NCBI GenBank assembly: GCA_009775355.1
Contig: VSPN01000003.1
Span: 1 to 64,000 of the forward strand
Direction of reading: 5' to 3'
DNA: 64,000 nt
DNA from: Muribaculaceae bacterium
GTDB taxonomy: Bacteria > Bacteroidota > Bacteroidia > Bacteroidales > Muribaculaceae
Shown here: positions 1 to 9,604 of the stretch, one piece after another
Layout of the letters: every line of letters begins with the position of its first letter
Position numbering within the stretch: position 1 is the first letter of the stretch
The notes under the pieces: generated by a model
The model's input: the letters and a program-made list of their open reading frames with translations, nothing else
Databases searched by the model: none
Told to the model about the DNA's origin: nothing
Translations under genes and position numbers: made by a program

Positions 1-13
1 GATCTGGTTTCAT
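1..13 (-). CDS. 5' end of a minus-strand gene cut by the window edge
   Basis: Only four codons are visible on the minus strand (Met-Lys-Pro-Asp), so the product cannot be named. The reason to call a gene is the context: a TAnnTTTG promoter box lies exactly 4 nt before this ATG, the same arrangement found before four well-supported genes in this window (lpxB, pheT, the HAD phosphatase at 39932 and the regulator at 37014). Existence is an inference from that pattern. The upstream -33 element is not evident. Confidence 0.45.
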
Positions 14-17
14 TGTG

Positions 18-25
18 CAAAGATA
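18..25 (-). promoter_or_regulatory. -7 box TATCTTTG, 4 nt before an ATG
   Basis: TATCTTTG on the minus strand matches the Bacteroidetes -7 consensus TAnnTTTG. It is followed by CACA and then ATG at position 13. Transcription would start at or next to the start codon. No clear TTTG is seen 19-20 nt upstream. Confidence 0.45.
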
Positions 26-121
26 ACACTATACTCTTGATACTCTCTCCCGCCCACCGGAAAAATCCGCTGACCCGGTTTTCCACTTACCTTCCCATAC
101 TATCAATCTTAAAGAATACAA

Positions 122-163
122 AAACACCCAATTTTACATTCTTGGGTGTAAAATTGGGTGTTT
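122..163 (-). terminator. Intrinsic terminator downstream of tRNA-Ser
   Basis: A perfect 17-bp inverted repeat (122-138 with 147-163) encloses an 8-nt loop. Read on the minus strand it ends in a run of five T. It lies 34 nt beyond the 3' end of the tRNA-Ser gene and probably ends that transcript. Confidence 0.75.
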
Positions 164-196
164 GCTTTGCAATTTGCTGATTTTCAGCGTTTATTG

Positions 197-281
197 CGGA
201 GAGAGAGGGATTCGAACCCCCGGAGGTGTTACCCTCAACGGTTTTCAAGACCGCCGCAATCGACCACTCTGCCATCTCTCC
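197..281 (-). tRNA. tRNA-Ser (anticodon TGA)
   Basis: On the minus strand an 85-nt cloverleaf begins GGAGAGATGGCAGAGTGG and ends with a GGTTCGAATCC T-arm and the matching acceptor strand TCTCTCC plus discriminator G. The anticodon loop reads CTTGAAA, giving anticodon TGA (decodes UCA). The long variable arm and the length fit serine tRNA. CCA is not encoded. A strong terminator follows at 122-163. Confidence 0.95.
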
Positions 282-419
282 TTGGCCGTTTGTGATGCAA
301 AGTTAAGCATTTTTTTTGATGTTTCCAAATTTTGAGCGTCGGTTCGCTGTTTTGTAGCCTTTTTTTCGTGATAATTTTGCCTGCCCTCAAGATAATTTTG
401 GACGTGAATAGTTGGAGGA

Positions 420-701
420 ATGGCAGCAGGGGTCATCCGAGACCTGGTTTTCCATGTGTTGCCAAATTATCTCGGCGATGTTGTAAAAAAGACCACCGGG
501 GAAACCGCAGGCAGATACATACGGAGGTTTCTCGTCCAACGGGTCAAGAATGAACTGATGTCAGGAAAGACTGTGTAGGAGGTGGCATATTCGCTCGGCT
601 TTGACTATCCACAGCATTTCACCCGTCTGTTCAAAAAAGAAGTCGGATGTACGCCACGAGAGTTTATGACACGCCCGCAACTATCCGACACGAAATTTTA
701 A
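420..701 (+). pseudogene. AraC-family regulator remnant with an in-frame stop
   Basis: In one frame, 420-701 reads as the C-terminal DNA-binding part of an AraC/XylS regulator. The first helix-turn-helix region runs up to KNELMSGKTV, then comes TAG at 576-578, then EVAYSLGFDYPQHFTRLFKK, CTPREF and a normal stop at 699-701. Apart from that one codon the homology to AraC C-termini is continuous, so a point mutation broke the gene. The N-terminal sensing domain is absent: the frame begins at an ATG (420) preceded by GGAGGA, and nothing AraC-like is seen before it. The remnant may be the scar of a deletion between here and the tRNA. A short peptide could still be made, but a working regulator is unlikely. 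Confidence 0.7.
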
Positions 702-735
702 AGTCCATAACCACTTGTGGTTATGGACTTTAAAA
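696..735. terminator. Bidirectional terminator hairpin
   Basis: A perfect 18-bp stem (696-713 with 718-735) has a CTTG tetraloop and A/T-rich ends that give U tracts in both directions. It separates the AraC remnant (+) from the convergent GLUG gene (-), so it can end transcripts from either side. Confidence 0.85.
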
Positions 736-764
736 GTATGAATATGTTGAGTTCCGGAGGAGCG

Positions 765-3700
765 TCAGTCAAGACTGCCGCAGATCGTTCTGGAAGACTT
801 CATGCTGCCGTTCTCACGTATGTCCACCCGGATATACATTTTCCCAGGTTCGGGAGACAGCACCTCGATGCCGTCGGGTCCGTACCAGTGAGTCGAGATT
901 ATATCTCCGTCAGATGCGAAAGGCTCGGTGCCTCCGTAAGTGGCTTTGGTGACGGTGAGTATAAATTCTTCGGAAAGGTCGAGTCCGTAAGCGGATGTCT
1001 TCTTTCTTATCCATCCTTCTCCGAGCTCGGATGGCAGAATCTTGCAGTCTGAAATGTGGAACTGTTCCGAGGTTTCCCACTCCATTTCCGGCAACGATGC
1101 AATAGAAATGGCTTCAGTCACACTTTGCCAAGTGTCTCCTTCAGTCAGAGAGAACCATGCCGCGTGGAAATTGGCGATGCCGTTTTCCGAAAGAGGTTCG
1201 GCCACAGGCCATGCGTTCTCCCTGTATGCGAATCCTTCTCCCATACTGCCGGCTGTCATAAGTTCGTCAGATGTGACTGGAGATGCTTTGGAATCAAGGT
1301 CTGAAGGCGTCCCATGGAAAGCAGTGTCGAGGTATCTTATACCCTCCATCGACGGATCCTCGAATCTTGTCGACAGAACCACTGCCGCGGCCTTGTCTTC
1401 GCATTCTATCGTTCCCGCATTGTATGAATCCGACATCGAGACATTTACCGCATCGATATGGCCTACGAGTCCTGAGGCGCATGTGGGTGCGGATACTTTT
1501 CCGGTGTTGTATGAGGAAATGATCGTCGCGGAACTTTCTGCAACCAGACCTGCGGCGTTGCAGTTGCTGTGTCTCACGCATTCCGAGATGACATCCCCGA
1601 AGTTGGCTGTCTGTCTGATCTCTCCCGAAGTTGTCTTGCCAATTATTCCGGCGGCATATTCTCCGCCGGCGCGTATTGTTCCCGCGTTCCAGCAACCAAT
1701 TATGTCTATGTTGCGCCCTTCGGCCGCGATTCCTCCGGCATTGCGGCCATCGGATATAACGTCGGCAACATTGCAGCTGCCGCAGACATTGCTGTGGATC
1801 CCGATATATCCGCCTATTCCGCCGGCATATTCATTTGCTTTCACAAGTCCGCGGTTGCAGCATTCGGAGATAAAGACGTCAGTATCAGAGAATGTTCCGT
1901 TCACATAGCCGACAAGACCTCCGGCATATTGATAATACGCGGAGACTGGGGCTTCATTGCAGGATTTTTCTATATTGATACCGCGGGTGGCATATCCCAC
2001 AAGACCTCCTACAGCACTTCCGCCTTGTATCTCGGCATAGTTGTGGCAGTCAGTCATATGGCTTGCCTCTTCAGGACTTGACAGGCCTATAATGCCGCCG
2101 ACTCCGGTTCCACTGCTTCTTATCGCCGCATTGTTGACACAACGTTCCACAATGTCTCCTCCGGCGTTTGAAACAAGGATTCCGCCGATACTTCCGGTTC
2201 CTGTCATCTCGGCGTTATTGGCGCAATCCGATATGCGGCCGGCGCTTACCACGGCTATTCCGCCTGCCGGACTGCATCCTATAGGAGAGTCGTTGGTGCA
2301 TTTCTCCACGACCGCGCCTGTTCTGACGGCATATACGATACCGGCGGCATGCCCTCCTTCGGGAGACACGTTGCCCTTGTTGCTGCATTCTGAGATAACT
2401 GATCCCTCGACAGCGATCCCCGCGATTCCTCCCGCATAGGGGTATCCCTTCGATGTAGTCACATTTCCGGCGAATACAAGGTGCTCCGCTTTGCCTCCGA
2501 GGCGTCCGACAAATCCTCCCGCATATCTGTATGCGGTGATCGAGCCTTTTTCCAGAGTGAGGTCGCTTATGCTCCCTTTTTCGCCGATTTCCCGGAAAAG
2601 AGCAGCGTAATCCATATCCGGCTGTATTATTGTCAGATTAGTTATCTTTTTGCCGCCGCCGTCATAGACGCCGTTGAAAGGAAGAGCTCTCGCAGCGACA
2701 GGCAGGAAGTCTCCTTTGCCTGCAAAGTCGATGTCGGCGGTCTGACGCAGATACATTCCGTTGAAATCGAACATTTCGTCGTTGGTGATGTCTGACAGTA
2801 GAACGAGGTCATCTGTGTCATGGATCAGGAATGGATCGGATTCTGTGCCGCTTCCGTTGAAATTAAGCGGCAGCGCGCGGATGAACACCGGTTTGCTGTA
2901 ATCGCCGACGGTGGCAGTGAGTGTGGCGTATGCCGATTTCATGAAATCCTCAGGGCGGTCGAACGAGAGTCTCCCTTCTGTTATCTTAAAGGCATTGTCA
3001 CCCGATACAGTCCATATTGCCGCAGGAGCGAGACTTGCCGAGGTTTTGAAGATATCGGCGGTCTCTGTATCATGCATATTCACTATGATTTGCCGGTTGG
3101 CTATGGCCGCCGGTTCTTCGGCAAACGCTTTCAGCACCGGGTATGATCCTTTTTTCCAGTCCACAGCCTCTTCGTCAGGGCCGGCCAATGGCTCGCCCGA
3201 TATGAATTCCGCAGTTGTCACGCCGTTGGCGTAAGCCGCCGGCTGAAGACATGCCGCGCCGTAGCGTGTGATCTGGCGGTCATATATGTTGTCTGATGCT
3301 CCGGGCAGTTTTGTCTGCGTTGCGGATATGGAGCCGCAGGTTCCGTCAGTATGTGTGTAGAAGACCGTTCCATAGTTCATATTGCCTGTGATCTTGCTTT
3401 CTTTGGACGCGCTCTGGAAGATGCCTCCGACATCGCGGCGGGAATGGACATAGCCGGTATTGATATTTGATCTGACAACAGAATTGTCATAAACCGTACA
3501 TGCTATGCCGGCGGCAGTATGCTGGGCCTGATCACCAAGCGATGATTCAGGGAGTTTGACTGCGCGGACTTCTCCGTCATTCTGACACATGTCGACAAGT
3601 CCGTCCGAAAGACACACGATTCCGGCCGAATTGTTTGTCCCGGCTGTGATTGTTCCGCTGTTGTAACATCCGGAAATCGAGGCGTCTTGCGTGATCTGTG

Positions 3701-6686
3701 CTGTGATTCCGGCTGCATAGCAGTCTACAGCTGTGATATCAGCGTGATTCCGGCAATTCTCGACACGGCCTCTTGTGGCCGCCACGATTCCGGCGACATT
3801 GCTGTATCCTCTTATCCTGCAGTCCGGGGCAATCGTGAGATTCTTTATCACACTCCGTTTGTCGGCATACGTTATGAAAGCAGCTGCGGGTCGCGATCCT
3901 GAGGCTGTGGCCATTCCGTCCGGACCGAAAGCCACACCGTCTATTTCCATTCTGTGTATCGCATGGCCTCCGCCATCATATACGCCGTTGAAAGCCGTGG
4001 CAGTTGTGGCCGCCGTGCCGATTCCTGAGAAATCGGGAGAATAGTTCAGGTCAATGTCATTGGTCTGCAGGAAATATTCATCTGTGAAGACTATGCCGTA
4101 GCGCGACACATTCTTGTCGAGTTCGACAAGATCCTCCTTGGTGCTTATGAGATAGGGATTGTCGATCGTGCCCTCGCCTGCGAATCCGGAGGCGTTGACG
4201 GTGGTCAGATTGTAGCACTTCCAGAGAGAGCCGAGAGTTCCCATGATCGTCTGTCGTGAGCTTACAGGTTTGACACCTACGGTCTCGCCATCGATCGACA
4301 GGGCATCAGACTCTTTTGAAAGTCCCTCTTCGGTATAGACGAACCAGTCGACTCCATCCTTGCACGACACAGTGAAATCGCTTTTGACCTTTATGAGACT
4401 CTGGTTCTTGTCAAATGTGACAGGCGCCGCGCTGAGAACGGAGGCGGGCTTGTCAGCGAGCTTTCTGAGTACGGGATAGCTCCCCTTTGCAAAAGACCAT
4501 ACGGTTTTGTCAAACCCTTTCAGTCCGGTCGATTTTGTCATCGCGGAGGTGTTGAGTGCCATTCCTGCTATGGCCGGGTCGATATCGTAAGGGTTGATCT
4601 GTCTGTCGAAATAGACATTCCTGAACGTTGTCTCCACGTCCGGCTCGCAACTGCCGAATACGGGTTGTGTGCCTGTGGCCGACGGGCGTACAAGCTGTCC
4701 GGAATAATAACAGTTCTCAATCACCGATGCTCTGCCGCTTGCAAGCACCGGATCAAAAATACATCCCACAAGACCTCCGACACGCACTCCGTCGGAAGAG
4801 GCTACCATCTGGTTTGCTGCATAGCAATCGCTTATGGTGCCAGAGTTCATGAGTCCGACAAGACCCCCGAAAGTGCCGTTCTGGGCCGATACCGCCGATG
4901 ACAATGCGCCGAGATTCATGCTGCGCCTAAGCGTCCCGCCGTTTATGTCACCTATGAGGCCTCCGACATGGGCTTTGCCTTCCACATCTCTTAATGTGCC
5001 TGTATAGAGGCAATCCTCGACTTCAGACTCTCCGTTGGTTGTGCTTATGATATAGCCGGCTACTCCTCCGACAGCCCTGTACAGCGCGTTGGTCTGGCGG
5101 GGAAATACTATGTCGGCGTCGACGCTGCAGTTCCGGATCTCGGAATTGTAGACAATACCGGCTATGCCTCCTGAGGCACCTCCTACGATCATCGACCCTT
5201 TGAACGAACATCCGTCCACGACATTCTCATAGCCGTATCCCACGATACCGCCTCCGTATATGCCGTAATGTACAAATACGGCATCAGTCACCGTAAGCTT
5301 CTCGAGCAGACCGTATGCCTCCCCGACAACCGATCCGGTCTTGGCTCCATAGGATGTTATCGACGGGGATGTAAGTGTCAGATCGGATATGGATCCCCGG
5401 GAGCCGAGATATCCGAAAAGTCCGGCATTTCCGGTAGATCCGGCATTGATTGACAATTTGTCTACAGCATGTCCGTTTCCGCTGAAATGCCCGTTGAAAG
5501 GATGCGATTCAGAACGTCCTATCGGCCGGAATACAGTGGGAAATCCCGTGGCATCTATGTCATTGGCGAGTGCCACATACATGTTCTCATAGCTTTCGCC
5601 GTCAGCCACACTCTCGGAAAACGCGCACATGTCGTAAGGCGTCGCTATCATGAACGGATCGCTTTCGCTGCCGGTTCCCGTCCATCTCAGCTCCATAGGC
5701 TCGGGATATGCAAGTCCGACTCCTTGTCCGAACGTTATTGATGACGACGCGTATGCCGCGCTGTAGACCTGTGAATAGCTCTGGCTGAAAAGTCCCCAGT
5801 TGCCGAACTCCATTCCAGTGGAATCCGATGTCCCGCAGATGTTTCCCTTAAGCCGCTGTGCCTTGGACCAGTCTGCGGGATAGCACAGGAACGTGCCGTA
5901 TTGCATGTTTGTGAACAATGGTTGCGGCGCGATCTCTATGCTTTTGTCCGCGTTCACATATGCGTCGACACCGACACCGTTGTCGATGAAGTTGTATATT
6001 GTCACGGAGTTGGGATATTTCTGTTCGATATATATGCCGTACTCCTCCACAGATCCGTCTGCGGCGCTTACATTTCTCATCTCCGCATTGGTGGGTCTGA
6101 GTTCGGTCGAGGTGCATATGCTTGACGAGAAACCGTTGGATATCAGCGATGCTCCCGATTCTGACAGAATCACTCCGCACCAGGGTCCGATATTGACTGT
6201 CCCGTCATCCGCCACCTGTGCGGTCACTGCGCCGTCGGCTACGTATTTGTTTTCTTCAGGTACAAACCGGCAGAAGATTACCTCTTTCCCCGAGACCGAC
6301 AGCAGCGTCTGGGCCGGGATTGTCAGGGTCGATCCGCTAAGGGAGCCCTCCAGTGTTCTGGATCCGTGGATGAAGAAATTCTCGATTGTCACTTTCCCCG
6401 AATCATATCCCTTGAGTGTTAGCGAACTTGCTCCATGCATCGGGGCGTCGGAACGGAATACGTTGTCGAATTCGACATATGTCTTCGTCAGATGCGAGGC
6501 GTCGGTGGCCCTGGGTGAAGATTTTGCCTTCCTGTCCGGATCGCCCGCTGCGGGCGCGCTCATGTCGGAGAGAGAGGCTTCGGCCCACGGGGTGATCTTT
6601 ATGAATTCAGGTTCTTCGCCATTGGCAGCGATGTTTCCTGCGGCCGCAAGTATTATCGCCAATGAAGATCTTATTATGTTTTTCAT
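765..6686 (-). CDS. Giant secreted GLUG-repeat protein (1973 aa)
   Basis: The N-terminus is a signal peptide (MKNIIRSSLAIILAAAG, then ANGEE). After about 330 residues come three large modules, each opened by a G-x-GT-x-x-(D/N)P-(F/Y)-x-I motif (near residues 337, 835 and 1275). Each continues with an FNG-x-(F/Y)-x-G-x-G segment and many short GG(I/L)(V/A)G-type repeats, matching the GLUG motif family known from IgA1-protease-like and other surface proteins and expected to form a beta-helix. Bridging segments begin near residues 760 and 1180. The C-terminus (HWYGPDGIEVLSPEPGKMYI onward) resembles the Por/T9SS-type tail on three other proteins here. The gene starts 38 nt after the 732-residue gene upstream and is probably co-transcribed with it. 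Surface adhesion or glycan binding is a guess; no catalytic residues are recognised. A close relative lies at 30500-36811. Confidence 0.85.
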   Translation of the reverse strand: MKNIIRSSLAIILAAAGNIAANGEEPEFIKITPWAEASLSDMSAPAAGDPDRKAKSSPRATDASHLTKTYVEFDNVFRSDAPMHGASSLTLKGYDSGKVTIENFFIHGSRTLEGSLSGSTLTIPAQTLLSVSGKEVIFCRFVPEENKYVADGAVTAQVADDGTVNIGPWCGVILSESGASLISNGFSSSICTSTELRPTNAEMRNVSAADGSVEEYGIYIEQKYPNSVTIYNFIDNGVGVDAYVNADKSIEIAPQPLFTNMQYGTFLCYPADWSKAQRLKGNICGTSDSTGMEFGNWGLFSQSYSQVYSAAYASSSITFGQGVGLAYPEPMELRWTGTGSESDPFMIATPYDMCAFSESVADGESYENMYVALANDIDATGFPTVFRPIGRSESHPFNGHFSGNGHAVDKLSINAGSTGNAGLFGYLGSRGSISDLTLTSPSITSYGAKTGSVVGEAYGLLEKLTVTDAVFVHYGIYGGGIVGYGYENVVDGCSFKGSMIVGGASGGIAGIVYNSEIRNCSVDADIVFPRQTNALYRAVGGVAGYIISTTNGESEVEDCLYTGTLRDVEGKAHVGGLIGDINGGTLRRSMNLGALSSAVSAQNGTFGGLVGLMNSGTISDCYAANQMVASSDGVRVGGLVGCIFDPVLASGRASVIENCYYSGQLVRPSATGTQPVFGSCEPDVETTFRNVYFDRQINPYDIDPAIAGMALNTSAMTKSTGLKGFDKTVWSFAKGSYPVLRKLADKPASVLSAAPVTFDKNQSLIKVKSDFTVSCKDGVDWFVYTEEGLSKESDALSIDGETVGVKPVSSRQTIMGTLGSLWKCYNLTTVNASGFAGEGTIDNPYLISTKEDLVELDKNVSRYGIVFTDEYFLQTNDIDLNYSPDFSGIGTAATTATAFNGVYDGGGHAIHRMEIDGVAFGPDGMATASGSRPAAAFITYADKRSVIKNLTIAPDCRIRGYSNVAGIVAATRGRVENCRNHADITAVDCYAAGITAQITQDASISGCYNSGTITAGTNNSAGIVCLSDGLVDMCQNDGEVRAVKLPESSLGDQAQHTAAGIACTVYDNSVVRSNINTGYVHSRRDVGGIFQSASKESKITGNMNYGTVFYTHTDGTCGSISATQTKLPGASDNIYDRQITRYGAACLQPAAYANGVTTAEFISGEPLAGPDEEAVDWKKGSYPVLKAFAEEPAAIANRQIIVNMHDTETADIFKTSASLAPAAIWTVSGDNAFKITEGRLSFDRPEDFMKSAYATLTATVGDYSKPVFIRALPLNFNGSGTESDPFLIHDTDDLVLLSDITNDEMFDFNGMYLRQTADIDFAGKGDFLPVAARALPFNGVYDGGGKKITNLTIIQPDMDYAALFREIGEKGSISDLTLEKGSITAYRYAGGFVGRLGGKAEHLVFAGNVTTSKGYPYAGGIAGIAVEGSVISECSNKGNVSPEGGHAAGIVYAVRTGAVVEKCTNDSPIGCSPAGGIAVVSAGRISDCANNAEMTGTGSIGGILVSNAGGDIVERCVNNAAIRSSGTGVGGIIGLSSPEEASHMTDCHNYAEIQGGSAVGGLVGYATRGINIEKSCNEAPVSAYYQYAGGLVGYVNGTFSDTDVFISECCNRGLVKANEYAGGIGGYIGIHSNVCGSCNVADVISDGRNAGGIAAEGRNIDIIGCWNAGTIRAGGEYAAGIIGKTTSGEIRQTANFGDVISECVRHSNCNAAGLVAESSATIISSYNTGKVSAPTCASGLVGHIDAVNVSMSDSYNAGTIECEDKAAAVVLSTRFEDPSMEGIRYLDTAFHGTPSDLDSKASPVTSDELMTAGSMGEGFAYRENAWPVAEPLSENGIANFHAAWFSLTEGDTWQSVTEAISIASLPEMEWETSEQFHISDCKILPSELGEGWIRKKTSAYGLDLSEEFILTVTKATYGGTEPFASDGDIISTHWYGPDGIEVLSPEPGKMYIRVDIRENGSMKSSRTICGSLD

Positions 6687-6724
6687 TGAGTCTTGAATTA
6701 TTTCTGAAATTTATGGCAAGAGTC

Positions 6725-8923
6725 TCAGTTGCCGATTGTCACTTTTTTTCTGTCGCGGATATAGATGCCCGGAAGAAGGACGGACGGATCAGATCCCATG
6801 TTGCGTCCTGAAAGGTCATAATATTCACCTGTGACGTTCTCCTCCGCATGAATTGTCGCGATCCCGGTCTGCAGGCCTTCGTCGCCGATCTGGATTTTGA
6901 TGTTTCCGGTTTCGTCAAGAGTCCCGGGTCTGACAAGTATCAGGGCGTTCATGCCGTCGAGCGTCTCTTCTGGATATACATGGCGGAACATTCCGTTGTC
7001 GAGAGTGATCCATTTTGTCAGATGTGAATAAGAACTGCCCGGATTGAAAGAGGATGCCGGCCCGATTGGATTGATGAGGCTTGTGAAAACCACATCTGAT
7101 GATGTGGCGCTGCTTCCTCCCAGCACCGTCGCTGTCCCGGCGCCGTTCATCGCCAAGGCGGTCACCTCGACCGGACCTGTCACATCGACAGAAGGTTTGA
7201 CGAGCAGTGGAGTCGAAATTGGGATGTCGCCCGAGGGAGACTCTATCACGTCAAATTTCACGGTATTGCCCGCACCCTGATTTGAGTTTCGCGGGAACTG
7301 GGCCACGATCGATTCGCTGCCGTATATCCGTTGAAGCTCCTCATATGTCCATTTGAACGGCATGGATATGGCAGTCCATTCTCCGGCTCTTGCCGGACGG
7401 TTGAGTATAATCCGGCATGTCCCGGTCGCACCCGAACTGTTCTTGTACCAGCTCTGTCTGTCATAGTCGAGAATGGCCTTCGCGCAGTCTTCCTCTCCCC
7501 AGAGTATTATCTGTGGCTTTACGGTGCCTTTGCTGTCGATCTGGGGAAATACTATGCCGGTGAGCTCGACTCTGCCCAGATACTGGGACGCGCCTTTGGT
7601 CCAGGGATTTATCTTTACGTCGGTGGAATAGAGAGACGTGTAGTAGTTCACCGGAAGAGGAGTCTCGTCGCGCTGCATGGTGAAGCGTACAAGCTTGCCG
7701 TCATTGCCAAGATCGCTCAGATAAGCCTTTATGTCGTCGGTTGTGATTTCTTCGGGGACAGGGAGTTCGCCGGAAGTGACCGTTATCGCCGGATCGGCGG
7801 AAGCCTGTATCTGCACATGTCTGTTCTGTATCACGGTATATACTCCGCGGATTGATCCTGTGATGGTCTCTCCGGCTGCGATATTCCTGATCTCGCTGTC
7901 GGCTCCCGGATATTCCTTCGGAAGTTTGAGCACGCCGATATTGCCTGCGGCGTCACGGAGAACAAGATTGTTGACCTTTGAACTGGAGGCCGATGAATAG
8001 ATATAGTTCGCCACTACGGAGAAAGTGCCCTCGAGAGCAACCTCTGCCTTGGGTTCGCAGTTCTCGAATATATACATGAAGTCTGACGCCACGGTCGGGA
8101 ATGTGTATCGGGCTTCAGCGGGCTCGCTCCAATAATCGTATTCCTCGTTATATCCGCGGGCCTTGACCTCTGTTGTCGTCGATATTTCTATCGGAGCGGT
8201 GTAGAGAATGCTGGTTTCGGAGTTCATCGGATCAGAGCCGTCGAGCGTATAATATATCACGCTCCCCTCAGGCGCGCTGATATCAAACGACATTGAGAGG
8301 CTGAACGATCCGGACACATTGCCCGAAGGCATTGAAAGGGAGGGCACGGGGACATATTCCTCCATGTCGACTCTTTTTACGTAGAATCCCTTGAACCATG
8401 TGCTGCTGTTTCCCTTGATGGTCACGAACGAGGGCGCGGCGTTGTCTTTCCAGGATCTCCACCAGCTGTCGGATCCTTTTTCCATGAAGGCGAGTGTTCC
8501 AGAAGAGGGTGCAAGAGGATTGGAGGCATTGTTCTGTACCGGATTTGATCCGTTGATCTCCATATATGGAATTCCGTAGCCCTCCGCGACCTCGATGTTT
8601 ACCTTGGCAGCCTCGTAAACATTAAGCACGACACCTTCGTCGGCATTGTTCTCGAGATAGACTCTTGTTTTTGAATCCGGCTCGGATGGATCTGTCGTAT
8701 AAGGGAATATCAGGGTGACTCCCCCTTTTGTGTATCTTGCCGGAGAATTGATCCATACGGTATCTCCGGCTTCCTGCAGCGGTCTGACATTGAATATGTT
8801 CTGATAGTCTGAGGCAATGTCTATTGATGTCAGTCCCGATGTCTGCGGGAATGCCGGCAACGCAGACAGGGCCATAATCGCCGCGATGCCGGCTGTAAGT
8901 GTGTTGTTGGATATGATATGCAT
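6725..8923 (-). CDS. Secreted protein with chitobiase-C-terminal-like domain and T9SS-type tail (732 aa)
   Basis: The protein has a signal peptide (about residues 1-26, ending ALPAFPQ). Near residues 205-275 a domain with VIYYTLDGSDP and EVKARGY motifs matches the chitobiase/beta-hexosaminidase C-terminal-like (CHB_HEX_C) fold common in Bacteroidetes surface proteins. A middle region (about 290-480) looks like an OB-type or DUF5689-like beta domain, but this is uncertain. The end, EYYDLSGRNMGS...LPGIYIRDRKKVTI, is a Por/T9SS-type sorting tail. The next gene downstream is the 1973-residue GLUG protein after 38 nt, so the two probably form one operon and may act together on the surface. The promoter appears to be far upstream (9459-9490). 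Enzyme activity is not evident. Confidence 0.8.
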   Translation of the reverse strand: MHIISNNTLTAGIAAIMALSALPAFPQTSGLTSIDIASDYQNIFNVRPLQEAGDTVWINSPARYTKGGVTLIFPYTTDPSEPDSKTRVYLENNADEGVVLNVYEAAKVNIEVAEGYGIPYMEINGSNPVQNNASNPLAPSSGTLAFMEKGSDSWWRSWKDNAAPSFVTIKGNSSTWFKGFYVKRVDMEEYVPVPSLSMPSGNVSGSFSLSMSFDISAPEGSVIYYTLDGSDPMNSETSILYTAPIEISTTTEVKARGYNEEYDYWSEPAEARYTFPTVASDFMYIFENCEPKAEVALEGTFSVVANYIYSSASSSKVNNLVLRDAAGNIGVLKLPKEYPGADSEIRNIAAGETITGSIRGVYTVIQNRHVQIQASADPAITVTSGELPVPEEITTDDIKAYLSDLGNDGKLVRFTMQRDETPLPVNYYTSLYSTDVKINPWTKGASQYLGRVELTGIVFPQIDSKGTVKPQIILWGEEDCAKAILDYDRQSWYKNSSGATGTCRIILNRPARAGEWTAISMPFKWTYEELQRIYGSESIVAQFPRNSNQGAGNTVKFDVIESPSGDIPISTPLLVKPSVDVTGPVEVTALAMNGAGTATVLGGSSATSSDVVFTSLINPIGPASSFNPGSSYSHLTKWITLDNGMFRHVYPEETLDGMNALILVRPGTLDETGNIKIQIGDEGLQTGIATIHAEENVTGEYYDLSGRNMGSDPSVLLPGIYIRDRKKVTIGN

Positions 8924-9452
8924 AACATAAGTATGATGGAATATTAGACTTTCCGCTTAAGTCCGGTCTTTCCGGCAAGCGGGAATTTGGTGTCTTGTCA
9001 CAGCATGCCTGTGTCTTCCGGCAGACTATAAATATTCCCCATACTGATAATATCCTTGCGCCCGCATTAGGGAGTCTGTCGCATTCGAGATATTCATGGG
9101 ATTTGGCCGTACCCCTCTATAGACTCTACGGATTGAGGGTTTAAATAAAACAAAAAAGCGTAGGAGTCTGTATCCGATACTCGTCCCACTCTTGAAGACC
9201 TTCGCATTGTCCGGTACAGAAAGACGAGCAACGCAGAAGTCCACGCTTGTATATTATGTCTACGACGACATGTGACCTTCTCGCGAAAGTCATGCCTATT
9301 GTCATCACATACAACGGACATCCATCATTGCCTCGTCCTTGACTGTACCGTAGAAGTTGCGAAGTTCTCAAGAGTCAAGAACAAGCGTAGATAAACGCTA
9401 TTGATATTTATTTGTCCGCTACAATTCACGCACATCTGCGGTGTCGCGGACG
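8924..9452 (-). other. About 530-nt untranslated leader or unrecognised RNA
   Basis: No supported gene lies between 8923 and 9605. A good minus-strand promoter (9459-9490) would start transcription near 9452, leaving about 530 nt before the next start codon. Short open frames of 72-76 codons exist but resemble nothing I know. Visible structures are GGAGTCTGT at 9071-9079 and again at 9163-9171, an AGACTCTACG / CGTAGGAGTCT inverted pair (near 9120 and 9158), a T-rich run on the minus strand near 9150, and a CCGCTT/AAGCGG hairpin at 8953-8982. It does not look like tmRNA, RNase P RNA or a known riboswitch. Confidence 0.4.
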
Positions 9453-9458
9453 ATATGG

Positions 9459-9490
9459 CAAAGCTATCTTTTTTCTTTCAGAAATACAAA
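9459..9490 (-). promoter_or_regulatory. Bacteroidetes-type promoter (TTTG-N20-TAGCTTTG)
   Basis: On the minus strand TTTG (9487-9490) is followed after 20 nt by TAGCTTTG (9459-9466), an excellent match to the sigma-70-type consensus of Bacteroidetes. It points towards the secreted-protein operon 8923-765. Confidence 0.6.
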
Positions 9491-9604
9491 TTTTTTGTAT
9501 AAAATTATTGGGGTGTTCAGTTTTTTCGCTTTTTCGGGCGATTTAGAGTGGTGTCTTATTATCTGGAGGTGGTGGGAAATTCTTAGGAAGTGAACAGTAT
9601 CTTC

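Noticed and set aside
765..6686. GLUG repeats considered as DNA tandem repeats or CRISPR
   Set aside because: The repetition is at protein level with varied codons and spacing; there is no constant DNA unit.
9026..9371. Three 72-76 codon minus-strand frames in the 8924-9452 leader
   Set aside because: They overlap one another in different frames and resemble no family; better treated as part of an untranslated stretch.
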